The notes beneath the pieces were generated by a model. That model did no database searches. It saw only the letters and a list, made by a program, of their open reading frames with translations, and had not been told where the DNA came from. A program made the translations under genes and the position numbers. A stretch of DNA of 64,000 nucleotides, from NCBI RefSeq assembly GCF_000721705.1, contig NZ_JOJL01000008.1, forward strand, positions 1 through 64,000, written 5' to 3'. The stretch is from Actinoplanes subtropicus (GTDB lineage Bacteria > Actinomycetota > Actinomycetes > Mycobacteriales > Micromonosporaceae). Shown piece after piece: positions 52,304-61,777 of this stretch (positions are counted from its first letter, which is position 1; every line of letters starts with the position of its first letter).

Positions 52304-52383
52304 GATTCGCCGAGTTGTGCGGCCGCCGGGTGTGGTACACCATCGTCGAGTCCGGTCGAGCAAAGAGTGGGGTCACGGCATGA
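52300..52383 (+). CDS. 27-residue micro-ORF coupled to both neighbours
   Basis: The ORF starts with GTG at 52300, overlapping the zinc-ribbon gene's stop (GTGA). It ends in TGA at 52381-52383, overlapping the receiver-phosphatase gene's ATG (ATGA). It encodes a short basic peptide beginning MRFAELCGRRVWYTIVE. The end-to-end fit in both junctions argues for translation, at least as a coupling device that carries ribosomes between the two genes. It contains the inverted repeat GGTGT-GGT-ACACC (52329-52341). No homologue is known to me. Confidence 0.55.
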   Translation: MRFAELCGRRVWYTIVESGRAKSGVTA

Positions 52384-53578
52384 CGGAACGGTCGGTCGCC
52401 CCGCGCGCCCAGACCAATTCCGTGGCGAGCCAGGAGCGGCTGCGCGTCCTGCTCGTCGAGGACGACGAGGGCGATGCCTTCCTCGTGCGCGAGCTGCTGC
52501 ATGAGGCGGAAGCGCCGTTCGACCTCCAGGTCGCCACCACGCTGCGCGAGGCGACCACCAAGATGCGCGGCACCCAGTGCGTCCTGCTCGACCTGGGGCT
52601 GCCCGACGCCGAGGGCATCGACGGCCTGCGCAAGCTGCTCGCGGTCGCCGGCAGCGCCGCGGTCTGCGTGCTGACCGGCCGCTCCGACGAGCACCTGGGC
52701 GTCGCCGCGGTCGGCGAGGGCGCGCAGGACTACCTGGTCAAGGGCCAGGTCGACGGGGTGCTGCTGACCCGTTCGCTGCGCTACGCGGTCGAGCGCAAGC
52801 GTGCCGACGAGAACGCGCAGCGCCTGCGCGAGGTCGAGCTGCGCCAGGCCGAGTCGGCCCGTCTCGAGCGCGGCCTGCTGCCCCAGCCGCTGATGTCGAC
52901 CGCCGCGGTCGGGGTGCACACCTTCTACCGCTCGGGCCGGGCGATGGGCCTGCTCGGCGGCGACTTCTTCGACGTGGTCCAGGTCGGCGACGACCGGCTG
53001 CACGTGATCGTCGGCGACGTCTGCGGGCACGGCGTGGACGAGGCGGCGCTCGGCGTCGAGCTGCGGGTCGCCTGGCGGGCGCTGGTGCTCGCCGGAGTGC
53101 CCGACGACCAGGTGCTCGGCTCGGTCGAGCAGGTGCTGATGAGCGAGCGGCGAGCGCGTGAGGTGTTCGCCACGGTCGCCGCCGTGTCCTTCGACCTCGA
53201 GAGCAACAAGGCGACCGTACGCCTGGCCGGGCACCCGCCGCCGGTGCTGCTCTCGGGCGGGCGGGCCCGGCCGGTCGCCGCCAAACCGGGCATCGTCCTC
53301 GGCGTACGCCCCAAGCCGCCACCGCCCACCGAGCTGGAACTGACCGGCGACGCCTGGTCGCTGCTGCTCTACACCGACGGCCTGATCGAGGGGCACACCG
53401 GCGTGGGCACCGAGCGGCTCGACGTGGACGGGCTCTGCGGCCTGCTCGACGAGCCGGCCGCCCGCGAGGTGCCGCTGCCGGCCCTCCCGGCGTGGCTGGT
53501 CGGGCAGGCCGACCAGGCCAACGGCGGGCCGCTCGCCGACGACGTGGCGATGCTGCTGATCACCCACGGCGGCGGCCG

Positions 53579-53582
<4 letters not shown>
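52380..53582 (+). CDS. Receiver domain-PP2C (SpoIIE-type) phosphatase
   Basis: A 400-residue response regulator. The receiver (about 21-140) has VLLVEDDEGDAFLV, LLDLGLPDAEGIDGL (phospho-Asp near 72) and DYLVKGQVDG (Lys). A helical linker of about 35 residues then leads to a SpoIIE-type Ser/Thr phosphatase (about 175-395): GLLGGDFFDVV (metal Asp), GDVCGHGVDEA, ARLAGHPPPVLL-like and LLYTDGLIE. Phosphorylation of the receiver should switch a phosphatase that acts on an anti-anti-sigma protein, as in RsbU-like systems. It is coupled to the histidine kinase that follows (ATGA overlap). Confidence 0.94.
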
Positions 53583-55176
<1,594 letters not shown>

Positions 55177-55180
<4 letters not shown>

Positions 55181-55632
55181 CTGGTCCGACCCGAGCCGAC
55201 GGCACGCCGATCGAGGTCCTGCTCGTCGAGGACGACCCGGGCGACGTGCTGATGACCCAGGAGGCGTTCGAGGAGCACAAGGTCCGCAACCGGCTCACCG
55301 TCGTCTCCGACGGCGCCGAGGCGCTGGCCTACCTGCGCCGCGAGGGTGAGTACGCGGAGGCCGTACGCCCCGACCTCATCCTGCTCGACCTCAACCTGCC
55401 GCGCCGGGACGGCCGCGAGGTGCTCCAGGAGATCAAGAACGACGACGAGCTGGGCCGCATCCCGGTCGTCGTGCTCACCACCTCGGCCGCCGACGAGGAC
55501 ATCCTGCGCAGCTACCAGTTGCACGCGAACGCGTACGTGACCAAGCCGGTCGACTTCGAGCGTTTCATCACGGTGATCCGGCAGATCGACGAGTTCTTCG
55601 TCAGCGTCGTGAAGTTGCCGCCGCGTGCTTGA
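55177..55632 (+). CDS. Single-domain response regulator (Rcp1-like)
   Basis: A 151-residue protein that is only a receiver: [38 protein letters not shown] (phospho-Asp), [13 protein letters not shown] (Thr) and [13 protein letters not shown] (Lys). This form (REC with the extra basic insert after the Asp loop) is typical of Rcp1-like partners of kinases whose H-box is SHDLQEPLR, matching the gene before it. It probably relays phosphate from that kinase. GTG start inside a GTGA junction; its stop lies 8 bp inside the next gene. Confidence 0.94.
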
Positions 55633-56434
55633 CCAGGTGGCCGAGCTCATCCGGGAGGTGGCCGCCACCGTCGTGCTGCCGCGCTTCCGGCACCTCGCCG
55701 CGGGCGAAATCCAGCAGAAGTCGCCGGGCGACGTGGTCACGATCGCCGATCAGGAGGCCGAGAAGGCGCTGACCCGCGGGCTGACCGCGCTGCTGCCCGG
55801 CTCGACCGTGGTCGGCGAGGAGGCGGTCGCCGCCGATCCGCGGGTGCTCGACCGGGTGCGTAACTCGGGCGCGGTGTGGATCGTCGACCCGGTCGACGGC
55901 ACCAACAACTTCGCCGCCGGCAAGACGCCGTTCGCCGTGATGGTCGCGCTGGTCCAGGACGGTGAGCAGGCCGCGTCGTGGATCCTCGACGTGCCCGGTG
56001 ATCACCTGACGGTCGCCGAGGCCGGTGCCGGGGCCTATCGCGACGGCGTACGCGTGAAAGCCCGGACGGACGATCCCGGCGCGAGCGAACTCCGCGGCGT
56101 GGTGGCCCGCAAGTACCTGCCGCCGCGGCTGCGGGAGATCGCCGGCGCGAACGCGCCCCAGCTCGGCGTGGTAACCGCCGGACACCACTGCGCCGGGTAC
56201 GAGTATCCGGCCGTGGCCACCGACGAGCAGCAGTTCGCGCTGTTCTGGCGGATCCTGCCGTGGGACCACGCGCCCGGTGCGCTGATCATCCGGGAGTCCG
56301 GCGGCGTCGTCCGGCACCTCGACGGTTCCCCGTACCACCTGGCCAACAGCGAGCACGGCCTGCTCATCGCGCCCAACGATGACGTGTGGCACACCGTGCG
56401 CGACACGCTCTTCCCGGACGTCTCCGTCTTGTAA
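55625..56434 (+). CDS. Inositol monophosphatase family protein
   Basis: A 269-residue Mg-dependent, Li-sensitive-type phosphatase fold. The N-terminal metal site is [15 protein letters not shown], with Glu from [12 protein letters not shown]. The signature [20 protein letters not shown] follows, and the C-terminal motif [13 protein letters not shown] is present. It would hydrolyse inositol phosphates or related sugar phosphates (or 3'-phosphoadenosine 5'-phosphate). It overlaps the upstream receiver gene by 8 bp, linking it to the signalling operon. Confidence 0.92.
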   Translation: MLDQVAELIREVAATVVLPRFRHLAAGEIQQKSPGDVVTIADQEAEKALTRGLTALLPGSTVVGEEAVAADPRVLDRVRNSGAVWIVDPVDGTNNFAAGKTPFAVMVALVQDGEQAASWILDVPGDHLTVAEAGAGAYRDGVRVKARTDDPGASELRGVVARKYLPPRLREIAGANAPQLGVVTAGHHCAGYEYPAVATDEQQFALFWRILPWDHAPGALIIRESGGVVRHLDGSPYHLANSEHGLLIAPNDDVWHTVRDTLFPDVSVL

Positions 56435-56443
56435 GTTCGCGCC

Positions 56444-57214
56444 GTGTCGTACCTCCATGAGGTTTTCGGTCTGCACGGTCGCACCGCGGTGGTGACCGGC
56501 GGAAGCTCCGGGATCGGCCGCGCGATGGCGATCGCGCTGGGCCGGGCCGGCGCCCGCGTGCTGTTGGTGGCCCGGCGCGAGGCGCCGATGGCCGAGGTGG
56601 TTGCCGAGCTGCGCGGCTTCGGCGCGGTCGGGCACGCGATCTCCGCGGATCTCGCCGACCGTGCGGCCGTCGCGGCCGTCATTGACAAGATCATTGGTGG
56701 GTACGGCGAACCCGACGTCCTGATCAACTCGGCCGGGGTGAACCGGCGCCCGCCGCTGGACGCCCTGACCGTCGACGACTGGGACGTGACGCTCGCCGCG
56801 AACCTCACCGCGCCGTTCCTGCTCGGCCAGGCGTTCGGCCCGCGGATGGCGGCCCGCGGCTGGGGACGGATCATCAATGTGGTCTCCCAGCAGGCGTTCC
56901 GGGCGTATGGGAACAGCGGGGCCTACGGCGCGGCGAAGGCCGGCCTGGTCGGGCTGACCCGGTCACAGGCCGAGGCATGGTCGCGGCACGGCGTCTGTTG
57001 CAACGCGATCGCCCCCGGAGTGGTGCACACGCCACTGACCGAACCGGTTTTCGCCGATCCGGCCACGGTGGCCCGGCACGCCGCCCGCACGATGATCGGC
57101 AGGAACGGCGTACCGGATGATTTTGGTGCTTGTGCGGTCTTTCTGGCGAGCGCCGCTGCCGTCGCGGTAACCGGCCAGACACTCTTCGTCGACGGCGGTT
57201 ACTCGGCGACCTGA
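56444..57214 (+). CDS. Short-chain dehydrogenase/reductase
   Basis: A 256-residue classical SDR. TAVVTGGSSGIGRAMAIALG is the nucleotide site, INSAGVNRRPPLD matches the NNAG motif, IINVVSQQAF carries the catalytic Ser, and GAYGAAKAGLVGLTRS carries YxxxK. The end VTGQTLFVDGGYS is typical. The nearest style is gluconate 5-dehydrogenase-like SDRs; substrate uncertain. GTG at 56444 starts 9 bp after the phosphatase stop, so it is probably the last gene of the same operon. Confidence 0.93.
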   Translation: MSYLHEVFGLHGRTAVVTGGSSGIGRAMAIALGRAGARVLLVARREAPMAEVVAELRGFGAVGHAISADLADRAAVAAVIDKIIGGYGEPDVLINSAGVNRRPPLDALTVDDWDVTLAANLTAPFLLGQAFGPRMAARGWGRIINVVSQQAFRAYGNSGAYGAAKAGLVGLTRSQAEAWSRHGVCCNAIAPGVVHTPLTEPVFADPATVARHAARTMIGRNGVPDDFGACAVFLASAAAVAVTGQTLFVDGGYSAT

Positions 57215-57276
57215 GCGACCTGCCGAGTCCCTTGACCTCGCGGTAAAGTCTCCGCGCTGACTCTTGGGAGGTATCC

Positions 57277-58290
57277 GTGGCGGCGGTGTTCCCGCGGCGA
57301 CTCAGCGCTGTCCTCGCGCTGCTGATCGCCGCATCGGTGCTCTGGGTGGGCGGGGTTTCGTCCCCGGCGCTGGCCGACCCCGACGAGGGCGGCAGCAAGA
57401 CGCTGTCCGACGCGCTCGAGTCGGCGGCGAAGGGCCAGGCCGACGCGATCCAGAAACTCAACGCCTCCAAGAAGCGGCAGGCCGACCTGCAGAACACGGT
57501 CAAGACGTCCCAGGCGTCGGCCAAGCAGCTGGAGGGTCAGGTCGGCGCGATCGTCAACCGGGCCTATCGACTGGGCCGCACCAGCACGATGTCCCTGCTG
57601 CTCAATTCGAGCTCGCCGGACGCGTTCCTGGAGCGGGCCCAGCAGATCGACATGATCGCCCAGCTGAACGGCAAGATCCTCCAGCAGTACCGGGACGACC
57701 TGAACGAGGCGCAGTCCGCCAAGGCCGCCGCCGACCAGGAGGTCGCCGAGCAGCAGAAGCAGGTCGCCGCGCTGACCAAGAAGAAGAAAGAGGCCGAGCT
57801 GGCCCTGGGCAGCGTCGGCGGCGGTGGCGCGGCCGGTGGCTTCGTCAGCGTGAACTCGCCGCTGGCCCAGCCCGCACCGCGCAACTCGGACGGCTCGTGG
57901 CCCAAGGAGTCGTGCACGGTCGACGACCCGACCACGACCGGCTGCATCACGCCGCGGACGCTGCACGCGATGCAGCAGGCGCAGGCGGCCGGCTTCAACC
58001 ACTATGTGGCGTGCTTCCGGCATCAGGACAGCGGTGAGCACCCCAAGGGCCGGGCCTGCGACTTCGCGGCGCATTCGACCGGCTTCCTGGACGAGGCGGC
58101 GACCGGGGCGGACAAGACGTACGGGAACAATCTGGCCGCGTACTTCATCAAGAACGCGGACCGGCTCGGCGTCATGTATGTGATCTGGTATCGGCAGATC
58201 TGGATGCCCGGCACCGGGTGGAAGGCGTACAGCCCGCAGGGTGGGCCGGCGGTCGTGCACACGAACCACGTTCACCTGTCCATGCTCTAG
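57277..58290 (+). CDS. Secreted coiled-coil protein with M15/LAS-like C-terminal peptidase domain
   Basis: A 337-residue exported protein. A signal peptide (AVLALLIAASVLWVGGVSSPALA) is cut near residue 33. A long coiled coil follows (about 45-185; Lys/Gln/Ala-rich, as in NlpC/P60 or PcsB-like wall enzymes), then a Gly-rich hinge. The C-terminal domain (about 205-337) has HPKGRACDFAAHSTGF and HTNHVHLSM, whose His and Asp residues match the zinc ligands of LAS (M15/DD-carboxypeptidase-like) peptidases and of the ARB_07466-type domain. It probably cleaves or remodels peptidoglycan. GGGAGGT stands in front of GTG at 57277. Confidence 0.87.
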   Translation: MAAVFPRRLSAVLALLIAASVLWVGGVSSPALADPDEGGSKTLSDALESAAKGQADAIQKLNASKKRQADLQNTVKTSQASAKQLEGQVGAIVNRAYRLGRTSTMSLLLNSSSPDAFLERAQQIDMIAQLNGKILQQYRDDLNEAQSAKAAADQEVAEQQKQVAALTKKKKEAELALGSVGGGGAAGGFVSVNSPLAQPAPRNSDGSWPKESCTVDDPTTTGCITPRTLHAMQQAQAAGFNHYVACFRHQDSGEHPKGRACDFAAHSTGFLDEAATGADKTYGNNLAAYFIKNADRLGVMYVIWYRQIWMPGTGWKAYSPQGGPAVVHTNHVHLSML

Positions 58291-58351
58291 TTAAACCGGA
58301 CATATCGCCGTGCGGCGGTGACCGGGCCGCCCCTCGGGTCACAATCGGCAC

Positions 58352-60253
58352 ATGGGGCGAAACGGACAGGATGCTTCGTCTCGCATCGGGGGCCGGTACC
58401 GGCTCGTCGAAAAGCTGGGAACCGGCGGCATGTCGGTCGTCTGGCGGGGCTACGACGAGACGCTGGGCCGGCCGGTCGCGGTCAAGGTGCTGTCCCCGCG
58501 GCTGGCCGAGGACCAGAGCTTCCGGGACCGCCTGCGGCAGGAAGCGCTGGCCGCGGCCCGGCTCTGCCATCCGCACATCACCGGGATCTTCGACTTCGGC
58601 GAATCGCCGCTCAATGATCACCTGACGGTGCCGTACGTGGTGATGGAACTCAACGACGGCGAGTCGGTGGCGGCGCGGCTCGGCCGGCAGGGCCCGCTGC
58701 CCTGGCGGGAGGCGGTCACGGTCGCGGTGGAGGTGGCGTCGGCGCTGGCCACGGCCCACGGGCGCGGGGTGGTGCACCGGGACGTGACCCCGGCCAACGT
58801 GATGCTCACGGTGACCGGCGCCAAGGTCGTCGACTTCGGCATCTCGGCGATCGTGGGGGAGCGGGACGCGGCGCCGGACGGGAGTCTGCTCGGAACGCCG
58901 GCGTATCTGGCGCCGGAAAGGCTGGGCGGGGCGCAGGTAGCGGCGGCGACGGACGTGTACGCGCTGGGGCTGTTGCTGTATCGGCTGCTCACCGGGCGGT
59001 TGCCGTGGCCGGCGGAGACGACGGCGGAGGCGTTGCGGGCGCATTTGTACGCCGATCCAGATCCGTTGCCGGCGTTGCCATCGCTGCCCGAATCAGTGGG
59101 TGAACTGTGTCTGCGGTGTCTGGCCAAGGCGCCGGGAGATCGGCCGGATGCTGCTTCGGTGGCGCGTGCGCTGGCGGAGGTGGTCGGGATTGTGCCGGTT
59201 CTGCCGCCGCCGCGCTTGCGGTCGGAACAGGCACCGGTGGTAGCTCGGGCGTCGGTTCCCGTTCCGGGGCGGGTTCCGTCGGCCGCTCTGGGGCTGCTGA
59301 CCACTTCTGCTGTCAACGCTGATTCCGTCGCTGGCGCGTGCCGCGGCGCAGGCGCCGATTCCGCTTCTGGCGATCACTCCCTCCCCGAGGCCGCGTCGGG
59401 CACCCACTTCATTCCCGGTGCTGATCTCGCCGGCGGTATTGATCCCGCCCCCGGTGTGAGCCCCGGCAGGTCTGGGCCGACCGGCTCGCGGGTCAGGCTC
59501 GCGTCGCTGCGGGTGCGGGCCGGCTTGCGGATGGCCGGCTGGCTGCGGCTCGGCCGGGTGCGCCCGCTCGGCGGCGGCCTCTTCACCGGCGGCGGGCTGG
59601 CCCGCGAGCTGTTGCTGGGCCGTCATCGCGTGCAGGCCGCCCTGGTGACCGCCGGCTTGCTGGCCGTCGCCGGCGTCGGCTGGGCGGCAAGCCGGGAGAC
59701 CCGCGAGGTCGAACAGGCCCAAGCCGCGGGCGCCGCACCGGGCGCGGTCGAGCCACCGGAGACTATATGCGCGGTCCGCTACCAGCTCCGGCACGACTCC
59801 GGCCGTGACTACGAGGCCGTACTGACCGTGGCGACCTCCGAAGAGGTGGGACGAGCGTCCTGGCGCGTGGTGTTCGCCTATCCCGGCTCCCAGCGCTTGA
59901 CCGACGCTCCGAAGACCATCACCCAGACCGGCCGCAAAGTCATAGTGAAGGGCCATGGCACCCGAAAAGCCTTCACCCTGCACGGCGCCTACCGGGGAGA
60001 CAACCCGCTCCCCCTGGCCTTCACCCTAGATGGCCGCAGATGCCGAGCCGAGGTGCTAGGCAGCAGCGTCCCCGACTCGGACGGCGACTCGGCGACGCTC
60101 AGCGAAGCCGCCGGCGAGAAGCAAACCCCCGCCACCAAGCGCGACCGCCCGTCCCGCCAACGGAAGCGCTCTCACCACTCGAAGCCGGCTCCCGCGTCGT
60201 CAGCACCCTCCCCAAAGTCCCGCAAGGCCACCGGCTACCTCCTCGCCCTCTGA
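58352..60253 (+). CDS. Eukaryotic-type Ser/Thr protein kinase, membrane-anchored
   Basis: A 633-residue STPK. The kinase domain (about 14-275) has the glycine loop KLGTGGMSVVWRGYD, VAVKVL (Lys), HRDVTPANVMLT (catalytic Asp), VVDFGIS (metal Asp) and GTPAYLAPERLGG (activation-loop end). A variable linker follows to about 427, then one membrane helix (about 428-446, LVTAGLLAVAGVGWA). An extracytoplasmic domain of about 110 residues is next, with EAVLTVATSEEVGRASWRVVF like a carbohydrate-binding type beta fold, and then a basic Lys/Arg/Ser tail. No PASTA repeats are seen. CACAAT lies 6 bp before the ATG, a possible -10 of a leaderless mRNA. Its stop codon is the first copy of an 18-bp repeat. Confidence 0.94.
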   Translation: MGRNGQDASSRIGGRYRLVEKLGTGGMSVVWRGYDETLGRPVAVKVLSPRLAEDQSFRDRLRQEALAAARLCHPHITGIFDFGESPLNDHLTVPYVVMELNDGESVAARLGRQGPLPWREAVTVAVEVASALATAHGRGVVHRDVTPANVMLTVTGAKVVDFGISAIVGERDAAPDGSLLGTPAYLAPERLGGAQVAAATDVYALGLLLYRLLTGRLPWPAETTAEALRAHLYADPDPLPALPSLPESVGELCLRCLAKAPGDRPDAASVARALAEVVGIVPVLPPPRLRSEQAPVVARASVPVPGRVPSAALGLLTTSAVNADSVAGACRGAGADSASGDHSLPEAASGTHFIPGADLAGGIDPAPGVSPGRSGPTGSRVRLASLRVRAGLRMAGWLRLGRVRPLGGGLFTGGGLARELLLGRHRVQAALVTAGLLAVAGVGWAASRETREVEQAQAAGAAPGAVEPPETICAVRYQLRHDSGRDYEAVLTVATSEEVGRASWRVVFAYPGSQRLTDAPKTITQTGRKVIVKGHGTRKAFTLHGAYRGDNPLPLAFTLDGRRCRAEVLGSSVPDSDGDSATLSEAAGEKQTPATKRDRPSRQRKRSHHSKPAPASSAPSPKSRKATGYLLAL

Positions 60254-60427
60254 TCCGCGCCTGTGCTCTGGTCCGCGCCTGTGCTCTGGTCCGCGCCTGT
60301 GCTCTGGTCCGCGCCTGTGCTCTGGTCCGCGCCTGTGCTCTGATCCGCGCCTGCGCTCTGATCCGCGCCTGCGCTCTGATCCGCGCCTGCGCTCTGATCC
60401 GCGCCTGCGCTCTGGCCCGCGCACGTG
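60248..60427. repeat. Tandem repeat, 18 bp x 10, starting at the kinase stop codon
   Basis: Ten units of CTCTG(A/G)TCCGCGCCTG(T/C)G with an exact 18-bp period from 60248. The first unit (CTCTGATCC) supplies the TGA stop of the kinase. Only two positions vary between units (A/G, T/C), apart from the last copy. No spacers and no palindrome inside the unit, so it is not a CRISPR array. Confidence 0.95.
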
Positions 60428-60515
60428 GCCGCTAGTGGCGTGCCCGGCCCGGGCCGTTTGGCAGCGGCCGTCCAACTGGGCTGCGCGCGTGCGGGAGCGT
60501 CGATATGGTCGGGGC

Positions 60516-61241
60516 ATGTCGAGGCTTGCGGTGGTGAGCGGTGGCGGGACCGGGATCGGCCGGTCGACGGCGGGCATGCTGGCTGGGGAGGGCTATGACG
60601 TCATCATCGTCGGCCGTCGCGCGGACGTGCTGGCCGACGCGGTGAAGTGGATCGGTCCGCAGGCGTCCGCGGTGACCGCCGACGTCTCCGATCCGGCCCA
60701 GATCCCCGCTGTGGCCGCCGCGGTCGGCGACCGCCCGCTCGACGTGCTGGTCAACAACGCCGGCGCCTACGTGTCCGGCGCCGACTCCACACTCGACCAA
60801 GTCGCGTCGCACTGGCGAGCCAACTTCGACTCCAACGTCCTCAGTGCCGTCCTGATGACCACCTCCCTCCTTCCGTCGCTACGCCGGCCGGGCGGCCGGA
60901 TCATCCTGACCAGCTCGATCGCCGCCCAGAAGGGTGGCGGTGGCCCCTACTCGGCGGCCAAGGCAGCCCTCCACGGTTACGCGCTGGACCTGGCGGTCGA
61001 GCTCGGCGAGTCCGGCATCACCGTGAACGTCATCTCCCCCGGCTACGTCACCGACAGCGAGTTCTTCGCCGGCCGGATGACCCCCGAGGGCCACCGAAGC
61101 CGCGTCGACGCCACGCTGGTCAAGCGTGCCGGCGAACCGCAGGACATCGCCGAGGCGGTCCGCTGGCTGGTCGGCCCGGGCGGCGGCTACGTCACCGGCC
61201 AGATCATCAACGTCAACGGCGGCTCGGTCCTCGGCCGCTGA
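60516..61241 (+). CDS. Short-chain dehydrogenase/reductase
   Basis: A 241-residue SDR. LAVVSGGGTGIGRSTAGML is the nucleotide site, DVLVNNAGAYVSG the structural motif, GRIILTSSIAAQ the catalytic Ser, and GPYSAAKAALHGYA the YxxxK. The end YVTGQIINVNGGS is typical. Substrate is unknown; it is like 3-oxoacyl-ACP reductase-type SDRs. ATG at 60516 is chosen because the longer frame enters the 18-bp repeat region. It is monocistronic, 21 bp short of the convergent DUF3052-like gene. Confidence 0.92.
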   Translation: MSRLAVVSGGGTGIGRSTAGMLAGEGYDVIIVGRRADVLADAVKWIGPQASAVTADVSDPAQIPAVAAAVGDRPLDVLVNNAGAYVSGADSTLDQVASHWRANFDSNVLSAVLMTTSLLPSLRRPGGRIILTSSIAAQKGGGGPYSAAKAALHGYALDLAVELGESGITVNVISPGYVTDSEFFAGRMTPEGHRSRVDATLVKRAGEPQDIAEAVRWLVGPGGGYVTGQIINVNGGSVLGR

Positions 61242-61263
61242 CGGTCATCGTTGGCTCCTCCGG

Positions 61264-61662
61264 TCATTTGTCTCCCATGGTGAATCGACCTTCGCCCTCG
61301 CGGTTGGCCCGGAAACGCAGCCCCGACCAGCGCTCGTCGATCGCGACCTGCCCGCACGGGCGCATGTCGAAGTCGGCGACGATCGGCCACAACGTGTCTC
61401 GGTTGATGTCGGCCTTGTTCCCCTTCGGGTAGGCCACCCAGAACGCCCCCGGTTTGGCCAGGTCGGCGCTGTGCTCCTCGAGCAGTTTGCGCGCGCTCGC
61501 CGCATCCTCCGCGAACAGCACCGCGGTGCTGGCGGTGGCCAGCGTCTCGACCTCGCGGACGCCGTCGGGCATCGGGGTGAGCAGCGGCAATCGCGCCGGA
61601 TCGGAGAGCCACACGGTCGAGTGGGGCTTGATGAGGAGCTTTTCGGCAATCGTCTTGGACAT
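61264..61662 (-). CDS. DUF3052-like small protein
   Basis: A 132-residue protein with the conserved start MSKTIAEKLLIKPHSTVWL and then TPMPDGVREVETLATASTAV. The middle reads KPGAFWVAYPKGNKADINRD and the end GQVAIDERWSGLRFRANREG. I recall this pattern from small actinobacterial DUF3052-type proteins of unknown function. No membrane or signal segment is present. ATG at 61662. It is divergent from the RecQ gene, sharing a 115-bp spacer with two DnaA boxes. Confidence 0.72.
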   Translation of the reverse strand: MSKTIAEKLLIKPHSTVWLSDPARLPLLTPMPDGVREVETLATASTAVLFAEDAASARKLLEEHSADLAKPGAFWVAYPKGNKADINRDTLWPIVADFDMRPCGQVAIDERWSGLRFRANREGEGRFTMGDK

Positions 61663-61712
61663 GACCCGAGCCTGGCACCGACAAATAAAGTTGTCAAGGA
61701 CGTTCCGGCGGC

Positions 61713-61740
61713 CTGTGGATAACCATGCCCTGTGGATAAC
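61713..61740. promoter_or_regulatory. Two perfect DnaA boxes upstream of recQ
   Basis: CTGTGGATAAC occurs twice, at 61713-61723 and 61730-61740, 17 bp apart. Both contain TGTGGATAA, the complement of the consensus DnaA box TTATCCACA. An inverted repeat CTCCGA/TCGGAG (61740-61757) follows. The pair sits 38 bp before the GTG start of the helicase and could allow DnaA to control its transcription. Confidence 0.6.
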
Positions 61741-61777
61741 TCCGAGTTTTGTCGGAGCGGGCTGATAGACATGCCGG

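Noticed and set aside
60248..60427. CRISPR array
   Set aside because: Ten identical-length units without spacers, no palindromic repeat and no cas genes; a simple tandem repeat.
60040..60435. An open frame reading repeated Arg-Ala-Cys-Ala-Leu through the 18-bp repeats
   Set aside because: The frame exists only because 18 is a multiple of three; it overlaps the kinase end out of frame and has no ribosome site.
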